Source: JAGLOK01 sp963675575 (GTDB taxonomy: Bacteria; Bacillota; Clostridia; Christensenellales; UMGS416). From it: a stretch of 64,000 nt of DNA. Position 1 is the first letter of the stretch, and every line of letters begins with the position of its first letter. The position numbers and the translations under genes are program-made. The stretch spans positions 1,798,001 through 1,862,000 of the forward strand of contig OY776378.1 in the NCBI GenBank assembly GCA_963675575.1. The letters are read 5' to 3'. Shown piece after piece: positions 63,074 to 64,000 of the stretch. Below the pieces are notes generated by a model that did no database searches, had not been told where the DNA came from, and saw nothing but the letters and a program-made list of their open reading frames with translations.

Positions 63074-64000
63074 ATGAAAGTACAAGAAATCCCTATAAAG
63101 TCGGAGCTGAAATCAAAAAGAATCAAAGGCGGCGCTTCGCAAAATTTTATCAGCAAGTCATTTATGAAAGAGGTTAGAGAAAACAACAAGACCAGAAAGA
63201 TTTATGATGTAAATCCCTATGTTGAGGTTTATCAATACCGTGAAAATGTTTACGCCCTATTCGCAGATAACTGTGATGGCGCTGGGGACATGTGGATGTT
63301 TTTAATCATAGGCCCTGAAAAAGCCATGCTCATCGACACCGGGTATGGACTTGGGGACACCAAGGCTTTGGTTGACGAGATTACAGGCGGAAAGCCGATT
63401 ATTGTCATAAATACACACGGCCACTGTGATCATGCTTATGGAAACTGTCGATTTGACAAGGTTTTTTGCCACGAATATGAAGAACATTTAATAAAGGCTC
63501 AAGATTCGCATATATGGGACTATTTGTTTGACGAAAACGGCAACAATATTTGGCTGGAATTTGACAAGAATGATTTGCCTGTGTTTAAAGAGTATGAACT
63601 CGAAGCCGTTAAAGACGGACACATCTTCAATCTCGGCGAAGACTATGATGTCGAGCTTGTGTGGCTTGGCGGGCACGCGGCCGGAAACTCTGGCATTCTT
63701 GACAAGCAAAGTCGCATATTTTTCCCGGGTGATGATATTTGCAGCGATGTTTCAGGCCTTGGACGCGGCGCGGCTCCGGGAACTTTGTACCGTGAATATA
63801 TGACCATCACCACAGTTCGCAATCAGTTTGCAAAGCTGGTTGAACGCTTAGATGAATTTGACTATATTTTCCCTTCGCATTTCATGATAAATATCGAAAA
63901 CAGCCTTTTGCCAAATATGTTGGATGCATGCAATGAAATTATCGCAAACCCGAGCAACTATGACTATAAGCTCAGAAGCATTCACCCCAAAGGCGGCCAC
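63074..64000 (+). CDS. Metallo-beta-lactamase-fold hydrolase 3 (3' end outside window)
   Basis: 309 codons visible, open at the window end; the other family members have about 340 residues, so about 30 are missing. It starts with ATG 63074 after AGGAGG. The N-terminal extension NNKTRKIYDVNPYVEVYQY matches copies 1 and 2. The metal motif is complete: THGHCDHAYGN (H115, H117, D119, H120), then GGHAAGNSGILD and FPGDDICSDVSG; the final FPSHFMINIE keeps the last His. It is more diverged than copies 1 and 2 are from each other. Substrate unknown. Confidence 0.88.
   Translation, partial: MKVQEIPIKSELKSKRIKGGASQNFISKSFMKEVRENNKTRKIYDVNPYVEVYQYRENVYALFADNCDGAGDMWMFLIIGPEKAMLIDTGYGLGDTKALVDEITGGKPIIVINTHGHCDHAYGNCRFDKVFCHEYEEHLIKAQDSHIWDYLFDENGNNIWLEFDKNDLPVFKEYELEAVKDGHIFNLGEDYDVELVWLGGHAAGNSGILDKQSRIFFPGDDICSDVSGLGRGAAPGTLYREYMTITTVRNQFAKLVERLDEFDYIFPSHFMINIENSLLPNMLDACNEIIANPSNYDYKLRSIHPKGGH

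Overview
The window looks like a chromosome segment of a low-to-moderate GC, Gram-positive anaerobe of the Clostridia (Bacillota). The evidence is an AGGAGG-rich set of ribosome binding sites with many TTG starts, a dnaG-rpoD-trmK-NIF3-zinc ribbon housekeeping run next to rnpB, pyruvate phosphate dikinase, a V-type (not F-type) ATPase operon in the gene order of the Enterococcus hirae ntp operon, and many lipoproteins with Gram-positive lipoboxes. No rRNA, tRNA, CRISPR array, transposase or integrase was seen.

Layout. 1-5 kb holds a truncated membrane protein, a YdcF-like protein, an orphan Imm-5-like protein, a membrane-anchored phosphoesterase and a lipoprotein gene broken by two frameshifts. 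At 4.7-7.7 kb a three-gene cassette (membrane protein, TetR regulator, LCMT-type methyltransferase) is bracketed by a 346-bp direct repeat that contains the 3' end of rnpB; the intact rnpB is at 7576-7912 on the minus strand. 7.9-16.6 kb is the minus-strand housekeeping block. 16.9-21 kb has the intact paralogue of the broken lipoprotein, a DUF1002 protein, a repeat-rich noncoding stretch and a potassium channel. 21.2-30.1 kb is the V-ATPase operon, whose proteolipid keeps the residues that bind sodium in E. hirae NtpK. upp and rpiB follow. 32-41.5 kb carries a PAS-GGDEF-HD-GYP protein, two tandem PepSY-like lipoproteins, a MalY/PatB aminotransferase (with a decayed duplicate of its 5' end at 39.6 kb), another lipoprotein and a periplasmic-sensor histidine kinase. 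41.6-45 kb is a very large LTD/CotH protein.

Two regulated systems stand out. First (45.3-49.6 kb), a PadR regulator, an ABC exporter and a MATE pump: the PadR and MATE genes have nearly identical promoters (TTGACA-N17-TATTAT) with an ACGATATATCG-type palindrome inside the spacer and a second one just downstream. A 39-codon leader ORF, not previously delimited, precedes padR and resembles part of PadR itself. Second (49.6-64 kb), an accessory cluster of three MFS transporters, two cytoplasmic proteins of the neutral ceramidase superfamily, a mutarotase-fold protein, three paralogous metallo-beta-lactamase-fold hydrolases, a MATE pump and a MarR regulator. At least three of its promoters share one design: TTGACA-N17-(-10 box)-1 nt-GTTGC(A/G)A...ACAAC. 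I infer that the MarR protein at 60499 binds this 15-bp operator and controls the cluster as a regulon. The substrate is unknown. Both ceramidase-like enzymes have Asn where true ceramidases have the catalytic Ser, and one of the three hydrolases has lost a metal-binding His, so this cluster is my best candidate for an undescribed uptake, hydrolysis and export system.
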